From assembly GCA_964551835.1 (NCBI GenBank), contig CAZKEM010000040.1, forward strand, positions 1-23,701: a DNA stretch of 23,701 nucleotides, given 5' to 3'. The notes beneath the pieces are model-generated. The model did no database searches and was not told where the DNA came from. It saw only the letters and a list, made by a program, of their open reading frames with translations. Positions 15,307-22,545 of this stretch are shown here, piece after piece; positions within the stretch are counted from its first letter, which is position 1, and the number at the start of each line of letters is the position of its first letter. The position numbers and the translations under genes are program-made. The DNA comes from JAHDCC01 sp964551835 (GTDB lineage Bacteria; Actinomycetota; Acidimicrobiia; Acidimicrobiales; SZUA-35).

Positions 15307-16314
15307 ATGAAGTTTAAGAAACTATTGGCCATGATGTTTGCGCTGGCGTTTGTAGCTGCGGCGTGTTCATCAGGTTCAAGTACGTCAGAGGGGTCTGAAG
15401 GAGATTCGGACTCGTCGAACTCTGGCGGTGAATCAGATAATAGCGACGGTGGCGATTCGGGCTCAGCGACCTATCACTTGATTACCCACGCCAATCCTGG
15501 CGACGGGTTTTGGGACATCGTTAAGACGGGCGGCGAAGATGCTGCTAACGATTTGGGTGTCGTCGTTAAATACTCGAATGATGCCGACGTTCAGAACCAA
15601 GCTGCATTGATCGCTACCGCGGTCGGCGAAGGCTCGGACGGGATTGCGGTTTCGACTGCTGACCTCGACGGTCTTCGAGAAGAAATTGAAAACGCAATTG
15701 CAGCTGGCGTCCCGGTGATCACGATCAACGGTGCATCTGACATCAATGGATTGGGAACCCTAACTCACGTAGGTCAGAGCGAGGTTGTGGCTGGTCAAGG
15801 TGCGGGTGTCCAACTCGAGGCAGCTGGGGCTACTAAAGTCCTATGTATCGTTCACGAAGAAGGTAACACTTCTCTAGCTGACCGCTGTAACGGTGTGGCT
15901 GAAAGCGTGGAGATCGAAGAGCTTCAAGTCACCGGTACAGAAGATGTCACCGCAACTCAAAACGAGATTCAGGCGAAACTCCAAGCCGATGACAGTTTCG
16001 ATGGCATTCTTGCCCTAAATCCCAACGTGGCGATTGCGGCTGTAAACGCGAAAGAGGGCGCAGGGTCGGATGCGATCTTGGCAACCTTCGATAACAGCGG
16101 CGAAGTTTCGGACGCGATCGCGGCCGGAGATATCGTGTTTGCTATTGATCAACAGCCCTACTTGCAGGGCTACCTGCCAATGGTGTTCTTCAACCTTCAG
16201 CGAACAAACCTCAACGTCGTGGGCGGGGGCCAGCCGGTAAACACCGGTCCAGGTTTCATCACTCAAGACAATGTTGAAGAGGTTGCCGCAAAGGCGGAAG
16301 CGGGAACTCGATAG
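15307..16314 (+). CDS. Sugar ABC transporter substrate-binding lipoprotein (probable inositol binding)
   Basis: The signal peptide ends in the lipobox VAAAC with C20 as lipidated cysteine, followed by a Ser/Gly/Asp-rich linker to about residue 53. The mature part is a periplasmic-binding-protein type 1 (ribose/xylose/inositol) fold: YHLITHANPGDGFWDIVKTGGEDAA in the first strand-helix unit, VSTADLDGL, AGVPVITINGASD, and later DGILALNPNVAIAAV, ILATFDNSGEV and FAIDQQPYLQGYLPMVFF. It would deliver substrate to the permease encoded next. A strong Shine-Dalgarno sequence (GAGAGGGGAA) precedes the ATG. A GC-rich hairpin separates it from the permease, a common way to keep binding protein in excess. 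Myo-inositol as ligand is inferred from iolC, iolG and iolA nearby; another polyol is possible. Confidence 0.9.
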   Translation: MKFKKLLAMMFALAFVAAACSSGSSTSEGSEGDSDSSNSGGESDNSDGGDSGSATYHLITHANPGDGFWDIVKTGGEDAANDLGVVVKYSNDADVQNQAALIATAVGEGSDGIAVSTADLDGLREEIENAIAAGVPVITINGASDINGLGTLTHVGQSEVVAGQGAGVQLEAAGATKVLCIVHEEGNTSLADRCNGVAESVEIEELQVTGTEDVTATQNEIQAKLQADDSFDGILALNPNVAIAAVNAKEGAGSDAILATFDNSGEVSDAIAAGDIVFAIDQQPYLQGYLPMVFFNLQRTNLNVVGGGQPVNTGPGFITQDNVEEVAAKAEAGTR

Positions 16315-16328
16315 AAATAAGGGACGTA

Positions 16329-16357
16329 GCGGGGCCAGGCTTTATGCCTGGCCCCGC
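16329..16357 (+). terminator. Intercistronic hairpin between binding protein and permease
   Basis: GCGGGGCCAGGC (16329-16340) and GCCTGGCCCCGC (16346-16357) are perfect 12-bp complements around the loop TTTAT. No T-run follows, so it is more likely a partial terminator or an mRNA-stabilising structure than a full terminator. In either case it would raise the ratio of binding protein to permease. It sits 15 bp after the binding-protein stop. Confidence 0.8.
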
Positions 16358-16375
16358 ATCAACTAGGAATCTACT

Positions 16376-17434
16376 GTGACAACTGTAAACGTGAACAAAT
16401 CTGAGACTGAGGTGGCCGATGAACGGTTGTCTTCTCTCTCTTTCTGGCGGAAGTTGTTCGCCCGGCCCGAACTTGGAGCGATCGTAGGTGCGATCGGTAT
16501 CTTTGTCTTCTTCGGGCTTGTCGACTCTCAGTTCTGGAAGTTAGCAACCGCTGCTCGTTATCTCGATTTCGCGGCACCACTGACAATCATGGCCGTGGCC
16601 GTAGCACTCCTCATGATCGGTGGAGAATTCGACCTATCATCGGGAGCACTCGTCGGAAGCTCTTCATTGCTTACCGGCATTCTTGCCACCGAGGCAAACC
16701 TACACCTACTAGTGGCGATGTTTTTGAGCCTGATTTTTGCCTTGCTGATTGGCTTTACCAACGCTCAGCTGGTGCTTCGAACAAAATTGCCGAGCTTCAT
16801 TATCACCCTCGGCACAATGTTTATTCTGCTCGGCGCCAACGTCGGTTTGACGAGCGCGATGGTCGGTACAGTCAGGGTCGAAGGCCTTGACGAAGTGGCT
16901 GGTTACGAGCCAGTACGATGGATACTTTCTAAAAGCGTTGGTGAGCCGCCCGAAGACTTTCGCGTCATCATTCTTTGGGCGCTTGGTATTACCGCCGCCG
17001 CCTCATGGGTTCTGCTACGGACACGAATTGGCAACTGGATATTTGCGGTAGGAGGCGACTCTACATCTGCGCGCAGTGTCGGTGTCCCGGTCGAAAAAAC
17101 CAAAACCGGCCTCTTTATGTACGTATCGTTCAGTGCGTGGTTGATCGGGGTGACCAGCATCGTCCGGCTCACGTCTACCCAATCATCACTCGGCCGAGGC
17201 GAAGAATTCCAGTACATCATCGCCGCAGTTGTTGGCGGATGTCTGCTGACCGGTGGCTTTGGTTCGGCGGCGGGCGCCGCGGTCGGAGCTTTGATCATGG
17301 CCATGGTATTTATAGGGATCCCTACCATTGGCTGGGAACCCGACTGGCGGTTAAGCTTCTTCGGAGCCTTGCTCCTGATGGCCGTCCTTCTCAATAATTG
17401 GGTACGCAAGAAGGCACAGGAGACGGCCAAATGA
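16376..17434 (+). CDS. Sugar ABC transporter permease (ribose/inositol type, BPD_transp_2)
   Basis: This is the membrane subunit of a carbohydrate ABC importer. It is strongly hydrophobic after about 35 residues, with roughly eight to ten transmembrane segments. The family pattern includes IMAVAVALLMIGGEFDLSSG near the second segment, TKLPSFIITLGTMFILLG in the middle, FAVGGDSTSARSVGVPVEKTK as the cytoplasmic coupling loop, and VVGGCLLTGGFGSAAGAAVGAL near the C-terminal third. Only one permease gene is present, so it probably forms a homodimer, as in RbsC-type systems. The start is a GTG at 16376 with AGGA upstream. Its TGA overlaps the ATPase ATG by 4 bp. It follows the binding-protein gene after 61 bp that include a GC-rich hairpin. 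Confidence 0.93.
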   Translation: MTTVNVNKSETEVADERLSSLSFWRKLFARPELGAIVGAIGIFVFFGLVDSQFWKLATAARYLDFAAPLTIMAVAVALLMIGGEFDLSSGALVGSSSLLTGILATEANLHLLVAMFLSLIFALLIGFTNAQLVLRTKLPSFIITLGTMFILLGANVGLTSAMVGTVRVEGLDEVAGYEPVRWILSKSVGEPPEDFRVIILWALGITAAASWVLLRTRIGNWIFAVGGDSTSARSVGVPVEKTKTGLFMYVSFSAWLIGVTSIVRLTSTQSSLGRGEEFQYIIAAVVGGCLLTGGFGSAAGAAVGALIMAMVFIGIPTIGWEPDWRLSFFGALLLMAVLLNNWVRKKAQETAK

Positions 17435-18267
17435 GACCACGAATAGAAAACGGCCCAATAAGTCCACTGATAGAAGTTAGAAAGATCGGGAAAAGCTACG
17501 GCAATATCCTGGCCCTCCGCGACGTAGACGCCAGTGTCAACCCCGGTGAAGTCACGTGTGTTTTGGGTGACAACGGTGCTGGTAAGTCTACCTTCATCAA
17601 AATCTTGGCTGGTTACCACCAGCAAACCAGTGGAGAGTACCTCGTTGAGGGAGAGTCGGTCCGATTCGACTCACCCCGTGACGCCTTAGAACGAGGAATC
17701 GCCACCGTCTATCAAGATCTAGCCATGATCCCGCTTATGTCGATCTGGCGCAACTTCTTTATGGGTGCCGAACTCACCAGTGGCAAAGGGATTTTCAAAC
17801 GGCTCGACGTTCAAAACGCCAAGAATACAGTTGTCGGCGAGATGGCAAAAATGGGCATTGATATAAGAGACCCAGAACAGCCAGTCGGAACACTATCAGG
17901 TGGTGAGCGGCAATCAGTCGCTATTGCCAGAGCGGTGTATTTCGGTGCCAAAGTGTTGATTCTGGACGAACCAACGTCGGCGCTTGGCGTGAAACAGTCC
18001 GGTGTTGTTCTCAAATATATTGTTGAGGCTCGTAACAGAGGTCTGGGAGTTGTCTTTATTACCCACAACCCTCAACACGCCTACCCGGTAGGTGACCGGT
18101 TTGTGATTCTCAACCGTGGCCAAGGTCTTGGCAATTACGAAAAGTCTGCCATTTCGATTGAAGAATTGTCTCAGTTGATGGCGGGCGGCGCTGAGCTGAA
18201 AGAACTGCAGAAAGAACTAGAAGATGCGATCGCTGGGATCCCGGCCGACGATGTGGCGCCGGCGTAG
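17431..18267 (+). CDS. Sugar ABC transporter ATP-binding protein (single ABC domain)
   Basis: The nucleotide-binding subunit of the importer. The Walker A motif GDNGAGKST is at residues 46-54, the Q-loop lies in TVYQDLAMIP, the ABC signature LSGGERQ begins at residue 155, and Walker B VLILDEP is at 175-181, with E180 as the expected catalytic base. The switch histidine is in VVFITHN. There is only one ABC domain (278 residues), unlike the duplicated ATPases of RbsA or MglA type, so it should act as a homodimer as in FrcA-like systems. I chose the ATG at 17431 because it forms an ATGA overlap with the permease stop and has AGGAGA upstream; a TTG 11 codons earlier is less likely. Its TAG shares one base with the GTG of iolC. 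Confidence 0.94.
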   Translation: MRPRIENGPISPLIEVRKIGKSYGNILALRDVDASVNPGEVTCVLGDNGAGKSTFIKILAGYHQQTSGEYLVEGESVRFDSPRDALERGIATVYQDLAMIPLMSIWRNFFMGAELTSGKGIFKRLDVQNAKNTVVGEMAKMGIDIRDPEQPVGTLSGGERQSVAIARAVYFGAKVLILDEPTSALGVKQSGVVLKYIVEARNRGLGVVFITHNPQHAYPVGDRFVILNRGQGLGNYEKSAISIEELSQLMAGGAELKELQKELEDAIAGIPADDVAPA

Positions 18268-19223
18268 TGACAACGCCTGAGCTCTTAACGATCGGCAGGG
18301 TGAGCGTCGATTTGTTCGCCGAGCAATTAGGCAAACCTATGCGTGAAGTCTCCTCTTTTCGGAAGTCGATTGGCGGCACCGCAACAAACGTTGCGGTTGC
18401 GGCTGCTCGACTAGGAAACAGAGCGGCTCTAGCGACCAAAGTCGGCGACGATGCCTTTGGCGACTACGTCACCCATGCGTTAGAAAGCCAGTTCGGGGTC
18501 GACCCTCGCTTCGTAAGCGTCGATCAAGACTTAAAGACGCCGCTTGCCTTTGCGGTTCTGGACCCGCCGGCCGATCCTGACATTATTTTCTATCGTGAGC
18601 CTCGGGCCCCCGACCTCAACCTCGACCCAGACGACGTCGAAGCTGATGTAATTCGCGAGGTTCCTATTCTTTGGCTGCCAGCATCTCGGTTTTCCGACGA
18701 ACGTTCACACCGCTGCGTTAGTCATTTCCTCCAAATCAGAGGCCGTAAGGCCCACACGGTTCTCGATCTCGACTGGCGTCCGTCCTTCTGGTCCTCTCCA
18801 GCGGACGCCAGTCAGAAAATTCGCCCTATGCTCCAACGGTTTTCGATCGCTATCGGAAATCGAGAGGAGTGCGCCATCGCCGTTGGAACTGAAGACCCCG
18901 AACAAGCAGCTGACCGTCTGCTTGAGGAAGGGCTAGAGATGGCTGTGATCAAACTTGGGGCAGAGGGCGTAATGATCGCAACCCAAGACGGTGTGCGGGT
19001 CTCGGTCGAACCCTTCTGGGTCGACGCAGTTTGTGGGCTGGGTGCTGGTGATGCTTTTGGTGGAGCGTTCTGTCACGGACTGTTACGAGGGTGGGACCCT
19101 GAGAAAATCATTACATGGGGCAACGCCGCCGGAGCTATAGTTACTAGTCGTTTGATGTGTGCCGACGATATGCCAACCGAGAAAGACATTCATGAGCTTC
19201 TAGCCAGTCGAGCTGGCTCGTGA
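18267..19223 (+). CDS. iolC: 5-dehydro-2-deoxygluconokinase (PfkB family)
   Basis: IolC phosphorylates 2-deoxy-5-keto-D-gluconate in myo-inositol catabolism. The PfkB/ribokinase layout is complete: TIGRVSVDLFAEQLG at the start, SFRKSIGGTATNVAVAAARL near residue 29, TKVGDDAFGDYV, FYREPRAPDLNLDPDDV, and the C-terminal GLGAGDAFGGAF with D262 as the expected catalytic base. The SIGGTATNVAVAAARLG and YREPRAPDLNL segments are those of IolC rather than of fructokinase or ribokinase. The start is a GTG sharing one base with the ATPase stop (TAGTG), without its own clear Shine-Dalgarno sequence, so translation is probably coupled. Its TGA overlaps the next gene's GTG by 4 bp. A downstream aldolase gene fits the product. 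Confidence 0.9.
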   Translation: MTTPELLTIGRVSVDLFAEQLGKPMREVSSFRKSIGGTATNVAVAAARLGNRAALATKVGDDAFGDYVTHALESQFGVDPRFVSVDQDLKTPLAFAVLDPPADPDIIFYREPRAPDLNLDPDDVEADVIREVPILWLPASRFSDERSHRCVSHFLQIRGRKAHTVLDLDWRPSFWSSPADASQKIRPMLQRFSIAIGNREECAIAVGTEDPEQAADRLLEEGLEMAVIKLGAEGVMIATQDGVRVSVEPFWVDAVCGLGAGDAFGGAFCHGLLRGWDPEKIITWGNAAGAIVTSRLMCADDMPTEKDIHELLASRAGS

Positions 19224-20101
19224 TTTCAGAGAACCAGATCGCCAAGTTGCTGGCTGTTCGCGTAACTGACCCGGGCTCAGTGGCTGCTGGCTGGAAGCAA
19301 CGCCGTCGCCGTCAGTTGCTTGGACCAGACAAGAACCTCTTTCTTGTAGCAGCGGATCATCCCGCCAGAGGGGCTCTCGCCGTCGGTGATGAGCCCGCGG
19401 CAATGGCTAACAGGACAGACCTGCTGGGTCGTCTCGTCACTGCCTTAGCCAATCCCGGAGTCGATGGAGTCCTGGCGTCGGCCGACATTCTCGATGACCT
19501 TCTAATGTTGGGAAGTCTGGAAAACAAGCTTGCGATTGGCACGATGAACCGAGGCGGTCTTGGTGGCGCAATATGGGAGTTAGATGACCCGATGACGGCC
19601 TACACGGTCGAAGGGTTAACGCGGTTCGGTCTCGACGGTGGCAAAATGTTGCTACGGATCGATGACTCCGACGCCGGTTCGCTCAGGACGATCGAAGCGT
19701 GTGCCGAAGCCGTCGAACAGCTCGGGGCCGCCTCACTCATGGCCTTGGTCGAACCACTTCCATACAAGAATGGATCGCTCGATACGGACGAAGAAAAACA
19801 GATGAGGGCAATAACTGTCGCCTCGGGTCTAGGTTCTACGTCGGCCTACACTTGGCTTAAGTTGCCGGCGGTGGGAGACGTTGACCGAATGATGAATGCC
19901 ACTACGCTGCCCGGATTGATTCTGGGTGGTGCTCCGAGCGAGAACATATCTGACGCCTTCGAAAGTTGGAAGCGGGCTCTAGCCGTGCCGCACGTGCGCG
20001 GATTGGTTATCGGGCGATCCTTGTTATATCCACGCTCCGGCGATGTCGAAAGCGCGATTGCCCACGCCGCGAAAATCGTACACCCTTTAACACAAGGCTA
20101 G
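19220..20101 (+). CDS. Class I (DhnA/deoxyribose-phosphate aldolase-like) aldolase, probable inositol-pathway aldolase
   Basis: The 293-residue protein has a beta/alpha-barrel aldolase pattern of the DhnA kind: FLVAADHPARGAL near residue 41 with D46 and H47, GVDGVLASADILDDL, ALVEPLPY, AYTWLKLPAVGD with K214 as the likely Schiff-base lysine, and LILGGAP and GLVIGRSLLYP at the phosphate-binding end. Similar proteins sit beside iolC in actinobacterial inositol clusters (the Cgl0159-like family of Corynebacterium). Position and partner suggest that it cleaves 2-deoxy-5-keto-gluconate 6-phosphate to dihydroxyacetone phosphate and malonate semialdehyde, the IolJ step. Its specificity is inferred. 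The GTG start overlaps the iolC stop by 4 bp (GTGA). Confidence 0.82.
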   Translation: MISENQIAKLLAVRVTDPGSVAAGWKQRRRRQLLGPDKNLFLVAADHPARGALAVGDEPAAMANRTDLLGRLVTALANPGVDGVLASADILDDLLMLGSLENKLAIGTMNRGGLGGAIWELDDPMTAYTVEGLTRFGLDGGKMLLRIDDSDAGSLRTIEACAEAVEQLGAASLMALVEPLPYKNGSLDTDEEKQMRAITVASGLGSTSAYTWLKLPAVGDVDRMMNATTLPGLILGGAPSENISDAFESWKRALAVPHVRGLVIGRSLLYPRSGDVESAIAHAAKIVHPLTQG

Positions 20102-20135
20102 GCTTGTCTAGGCCCGACGATAGAAAGGGATTGCT

Positions 20136-21143
20136 ATGACGAAGAAGATCGCAATTATGGGTCTCGGCCGAATAGGCCGGATGCATGCCGAAATGATCTC
20201 GCATCGGGTAGACGGACTTGAAGTAGGTTTGGTATTTGACGCTGTTCAATCAACGGCAGTCGAAGTAGGTCAGCAACTCAACGTGCCGGTGGCCGGAAAC
20301 CTCGATGAAGTTCTAACCAGCGACGTCGATGCAGTCGCAATCTGTACCTCAACCGATACCCACGTCGAGCTGACCGTCGCGGCCGCTGAGGCTGGGAAAG
20401 CAATATTCCTAGAAAAGCCGGTCTCGCTGAACCTTTCGGACATCGACCGAGCCCTCGCAGCAGTTTCAAAGGCATCGGTGCCGCTACAAGTTGGATTCAA
20501 CCGTCGTTTTGACCCATCCCACGCAGCGGTGCAAGAGGCTGTGGCCTCCGGTGACATCGGTGATGTCCAGCTGGTAAAGATCACAAGTCGGGACCCTGCG
20601 CCGCCACCAATCGAGTACATCAAGGTGTCAGGTGGGATCTTTCTCGACATGATGATCCACGATTTCGACATGGCCCGGTTTGTGGTCGGCAGCGAAGTCT
20701 CACAGGTTTATGCCGCAGCGGCTGTACGAGTCGACCCAGCCATAGGTAATGCGGGCGACGTCGATACTGCAGTTGCCGTTCTCACCCACGAAGATGGAAC
20801 TATCACCACGATTGATAACAGTCGGCAGGCCGTTTACGGTTACGATCAACGCGTTGAGGTCTTTGGTTCCGAAGGTATGGCGAAGTCAGAGAATGTGCGT
20901 CAGCACACCACTGAGATCCATCGAGCCGACGGCACCAGTCTCACGCCAGTACCCTATTTTTTTATTGAACGGTACGAGGCCAGCTTCATGGCCGAATGGC
21001 GTTCATTTGTTGCGGGCTTAGAGTCCGGCGATATGTCGGTGACCGGCGCCGATGGTCGTGCCCCCTTGGTCATCGGCCTCGCCGCCCTAGAATCGATACG
21101 TACGTCAAAACCAGTTGACATTGGTTCAATAGAGGTTCTCTAG
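20136..21143 (+). CDS. iolG: Inositol 2-dehydrogenase (Gfo/Idh/MocA family)
   Basis: IolG oxidises myo-inositol to scyllo-inosose (2-keto-myo-inositol) with NAD+. The Rossmann motif GLGRIGRMHAEMI lies at the N terminus. The catalytic lysine is K94 in FLEKPVS. D171 and H175 in GGIFLDMMIHDFDMARF correspond to the catalytic Asp and His of Bacillus IolG (D172, H176). VGFNRRFDPSHAAV, KITSRDPAPPP, GDVDTAVAVLTHEDG and SRQAVYGYDQRVEVFGSEGM are typical of true inositol dehydrogenases. AAAGG precedes the ATG. It follows the aldolase gene after 34 bp and precedes the CoA-transferase pair after 20 bp, so it is in the same operon. Confidence 0.93.
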   Translation: MTKKIAIMGLGRIGRMHAEMISHRVDGLEVGLVFDAVQSTAVEVGQQLNVPVAGNLDEVLTSDVDAVAICTSTDTHVELTVAAAEAGKAIFLEKPVSLNLSDIDRALAAVSKASVPLQVGFNRRFDPSHAAVQEAVASGDIGDVQLVKITSRDPAPPPIEYIKVSGGIFLDMMIHDFDMARFVVGSEVSQVYAAAAVRVDPAIGNAGDVDTAVAVLTHEDGTITTIDNSRQAVYGYDQRVEVFGSEGMAKSENVRQHTTEIHRADGTSLTPVPYFFIERYEASFMAEWRSFVAGLESGDMSVTGADGRAPLVIGLAALESIRTSKPVDIGSIEVL

Positions 21144-21163
21144 TAACTAGAAGTAGGTGTTTT

Positions 21164-21880
21164 ATGAACGGTTTACATAAGGTCGTCGAGGACTATCCAA
21201 GTGCCCTGGATGGGGTAACAGATGGCATGACACTAATGGTCGGAGGCTTTGGCCTTTGTGGTATACCTGAAGGCCTAATCGACCAAGTCAAATTGATGGG
21301 CCCCACAGGGTTGACCTGCATTTCCAACAACGCTGGCGTCGATGGGTTTGGTTTAGGTAAGTGGCTTGAACAACGGCAGGTCGCGACGATGATCGGGTCG
21401 TATGTAGGTGAAAACGAACTATTCGAAGAGCTGACGTTGTCGGGTGAGATGGAAGTGATCCTCACGCCTCAAGGAAACCTCGCCGAAAAAATTCGCGCTG
21501 GCGGAGCAGGAATACCCGCTTTCTTCACCGCGACTGGATACGGCACCCAGGTAGCAGAGGGTAAAGAAACCCGAGAGATCGACGGACGGATGTATGTGCT
21601 TGAACCTTCGTTGGTCGCTGACTTTTCGCTCATCAAAGGGTGGAAGGCCGACACGTACGGCAATGTGATCTATCGCCATACCGCTCGTAACTTTAACCCG
21701 ATGATGGCAACCGCCGGATCGGTAACAGTAGTAGAAGTCGAAGAGATTGTTCCAGCCGGAACCTTAGATCCAAATATGATCCACACACCCGGCATTTATG
21801 TCGACCGAGTAATTCAAGGAACGTTCGAAAAACGGATCGAACGGCCAACGGTTAGTACCTCGAAAGGCGGAAACCAATGA
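21164..21880 (+). CDS. 3-oxoacid CoA-transferase subunit A
   Basis: The alpha subunit of a heterodimeric succinyl-CoA:3-ketoacid-type CoA-transferase (ScoA/AtoD/PcaI group), which moves CoA between acyl-CoA and a 3-oxo acid such as acetoacetate or 3-oxoadipate. Typical segments are DGMTLMVGGFGLCGIPEGLI, ISNNAGVDGFGLGKWL, LTPQGNLAEKIRAGGAGIPAFFT, and GTQVAEGKETREIDGRMYVLE, followed by LIKGWKADTYGNVIYR. The segment VADFSLIKGWKAD favours the succinyl-CoA/acetoacetate group. The gene lies 20 bp after iolG, apparently at the end of the inositol operon, and its TGA overlaps the B-subunit ATG by 4 bp. CoA transfer is not a step of the textbook inositol route, so its part here is unclear. Confidence 0.93.
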   Translation: MNGLHKVVEDYPSALDGVTDGMTLMVGGFGLCGIPEGLIDQVKLMGPTGLTCISNNAGVDGFGLGKWLEQRQVATMIGSYVGENELFEELTLSGEMEVILTPQGNLAEKIRAGGAGIPAFFTATGYGTQVAEGKETREIDGRMYVLEPSLVADFSLIKGWKADTYGNVIYRHTARNFNPMMATAGSVTVVEVEEIVPAGTLDPNMIHTPGIYVDRVIQGTFEKRIERPTVSTSKGGNQ

Positions 21881-22545
21881 GCTTGTCCAGGGAACAAATA
21901 GCACAACGCGTCGCACAGGAGATCAACGACGGGGACTACGTAAACCTAGGGATTGGAATCCCTACCCTCGTCGCCAACTACATTCCTGATGATATTAAGA
22001 TCATGCTGCAGTCCGAGAATGGTCTGTTGGGTATGGGTCAGTTCCCAACCGAAGAAGCGTTGGACGCCGACCTTATCAATGCGGGTAAACAAACAGTCAC
22101 AGCCGTCGACGGCGCGGCATTTTTCTCATCCGCCGACAGCTTTGCCATGATCCGCGGCGGCCATGTCGACCTTACCGTTCTTGGAGCGTTCGAAGTCGAC
22201 CGGTTTGGCAGCATCGCTTCGTGGATGATCCCAGGAAAACTCATCAAGGGCATGGGTGGAGCCATGGACTTGGTAGCGGGAGCTCAAAATATTATCGTCA
22301 CGATGACTCACGCAAACAAACGAGGTGAGTCGAAAATTCTTCGCGAGTGTTCGCTTCCTCTGACCGGCGTCGGGTGTGTGCGTGATGTAATAACCGACCT
22401 TGCGTACTTGCGTATAGAGAACGAAGAAGTCCACCTGCTTGAGCGGGCCCCCGGTGTGTCAGTTGACGAAATCGTAGACAAAACCGAAGCGCCGCTTGTC
22501 GTTGGCGATGACGTCATCGAAATGTCGTTTGCAGATGAGAGCTAA
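21877..22545 (+). CDS. 3-oxoacid CoA-transferase subunit B
   Basis: The beta subunit that carries the catalytic glutamate, which forms the glutamyl-CoA thioester intermediate. It is E47 in MLQSENGLLGMGQFP. Other family segments are IAQRVAQEINDGDYVNLGIGIPTLV near the N terminus, SADSFAMIRGGHVDLTVLGAFEVD, MGGAMDLVAGAQNIIVTMTH and LPLTGVGCVRDVITDLA. The length of 222 is normal. The ATG overlaps the A-subunit stop (ATGA), so the two are co-translated. It is the last plus-strand gene in the window, and its TAA overlaps the stop of the convergent oxidoreductase gene, leaving no room for a separate terminator. Confidence 0.94.
   Translation: MSLSREQIAQRVAQEINDGDYVNLGIGIPTLVANYIPDDIKIMLQSENGLLGMGQFPTEEALDADLINAGKQTVTAVDGAAFFSSADSFAMIRGGHVDLTVLGAFEVDRFGSIASWMIPGKLIKGMGGAMDLVAGAQNIIVTMTHANKRGESKILRECSLPLTGVGCVRDVITDLAYLRIENEEVHLLERAPGVSVDEIVDKTEAPLVVGDDVIEMSFADES

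Noticed and set aside
16329..16357. A full Rho-independent terminator ending the transporter operon
   Set aside because: No T-run follows the stem, and the permease, ATPase and iol genes follow at operon spacing, so partial termination or mRNA protection is more likely.
16903..17625. A 240-codon open frame on the minus strand opposite the permease and ATPase genes
   Set aside because: It lies fully antisense to clearly coding sequence, has no family resemblance, and is explained by the codon bias of the plus-strand genes.
22542..22545. The 4-bp tail-to-tail overlap of the CoA-transferase B gene and the convergent oxidoreductase as a special signal
   Set aside because: Short convergent overlaps are common in compact bacterial genomes and both genes are intact.
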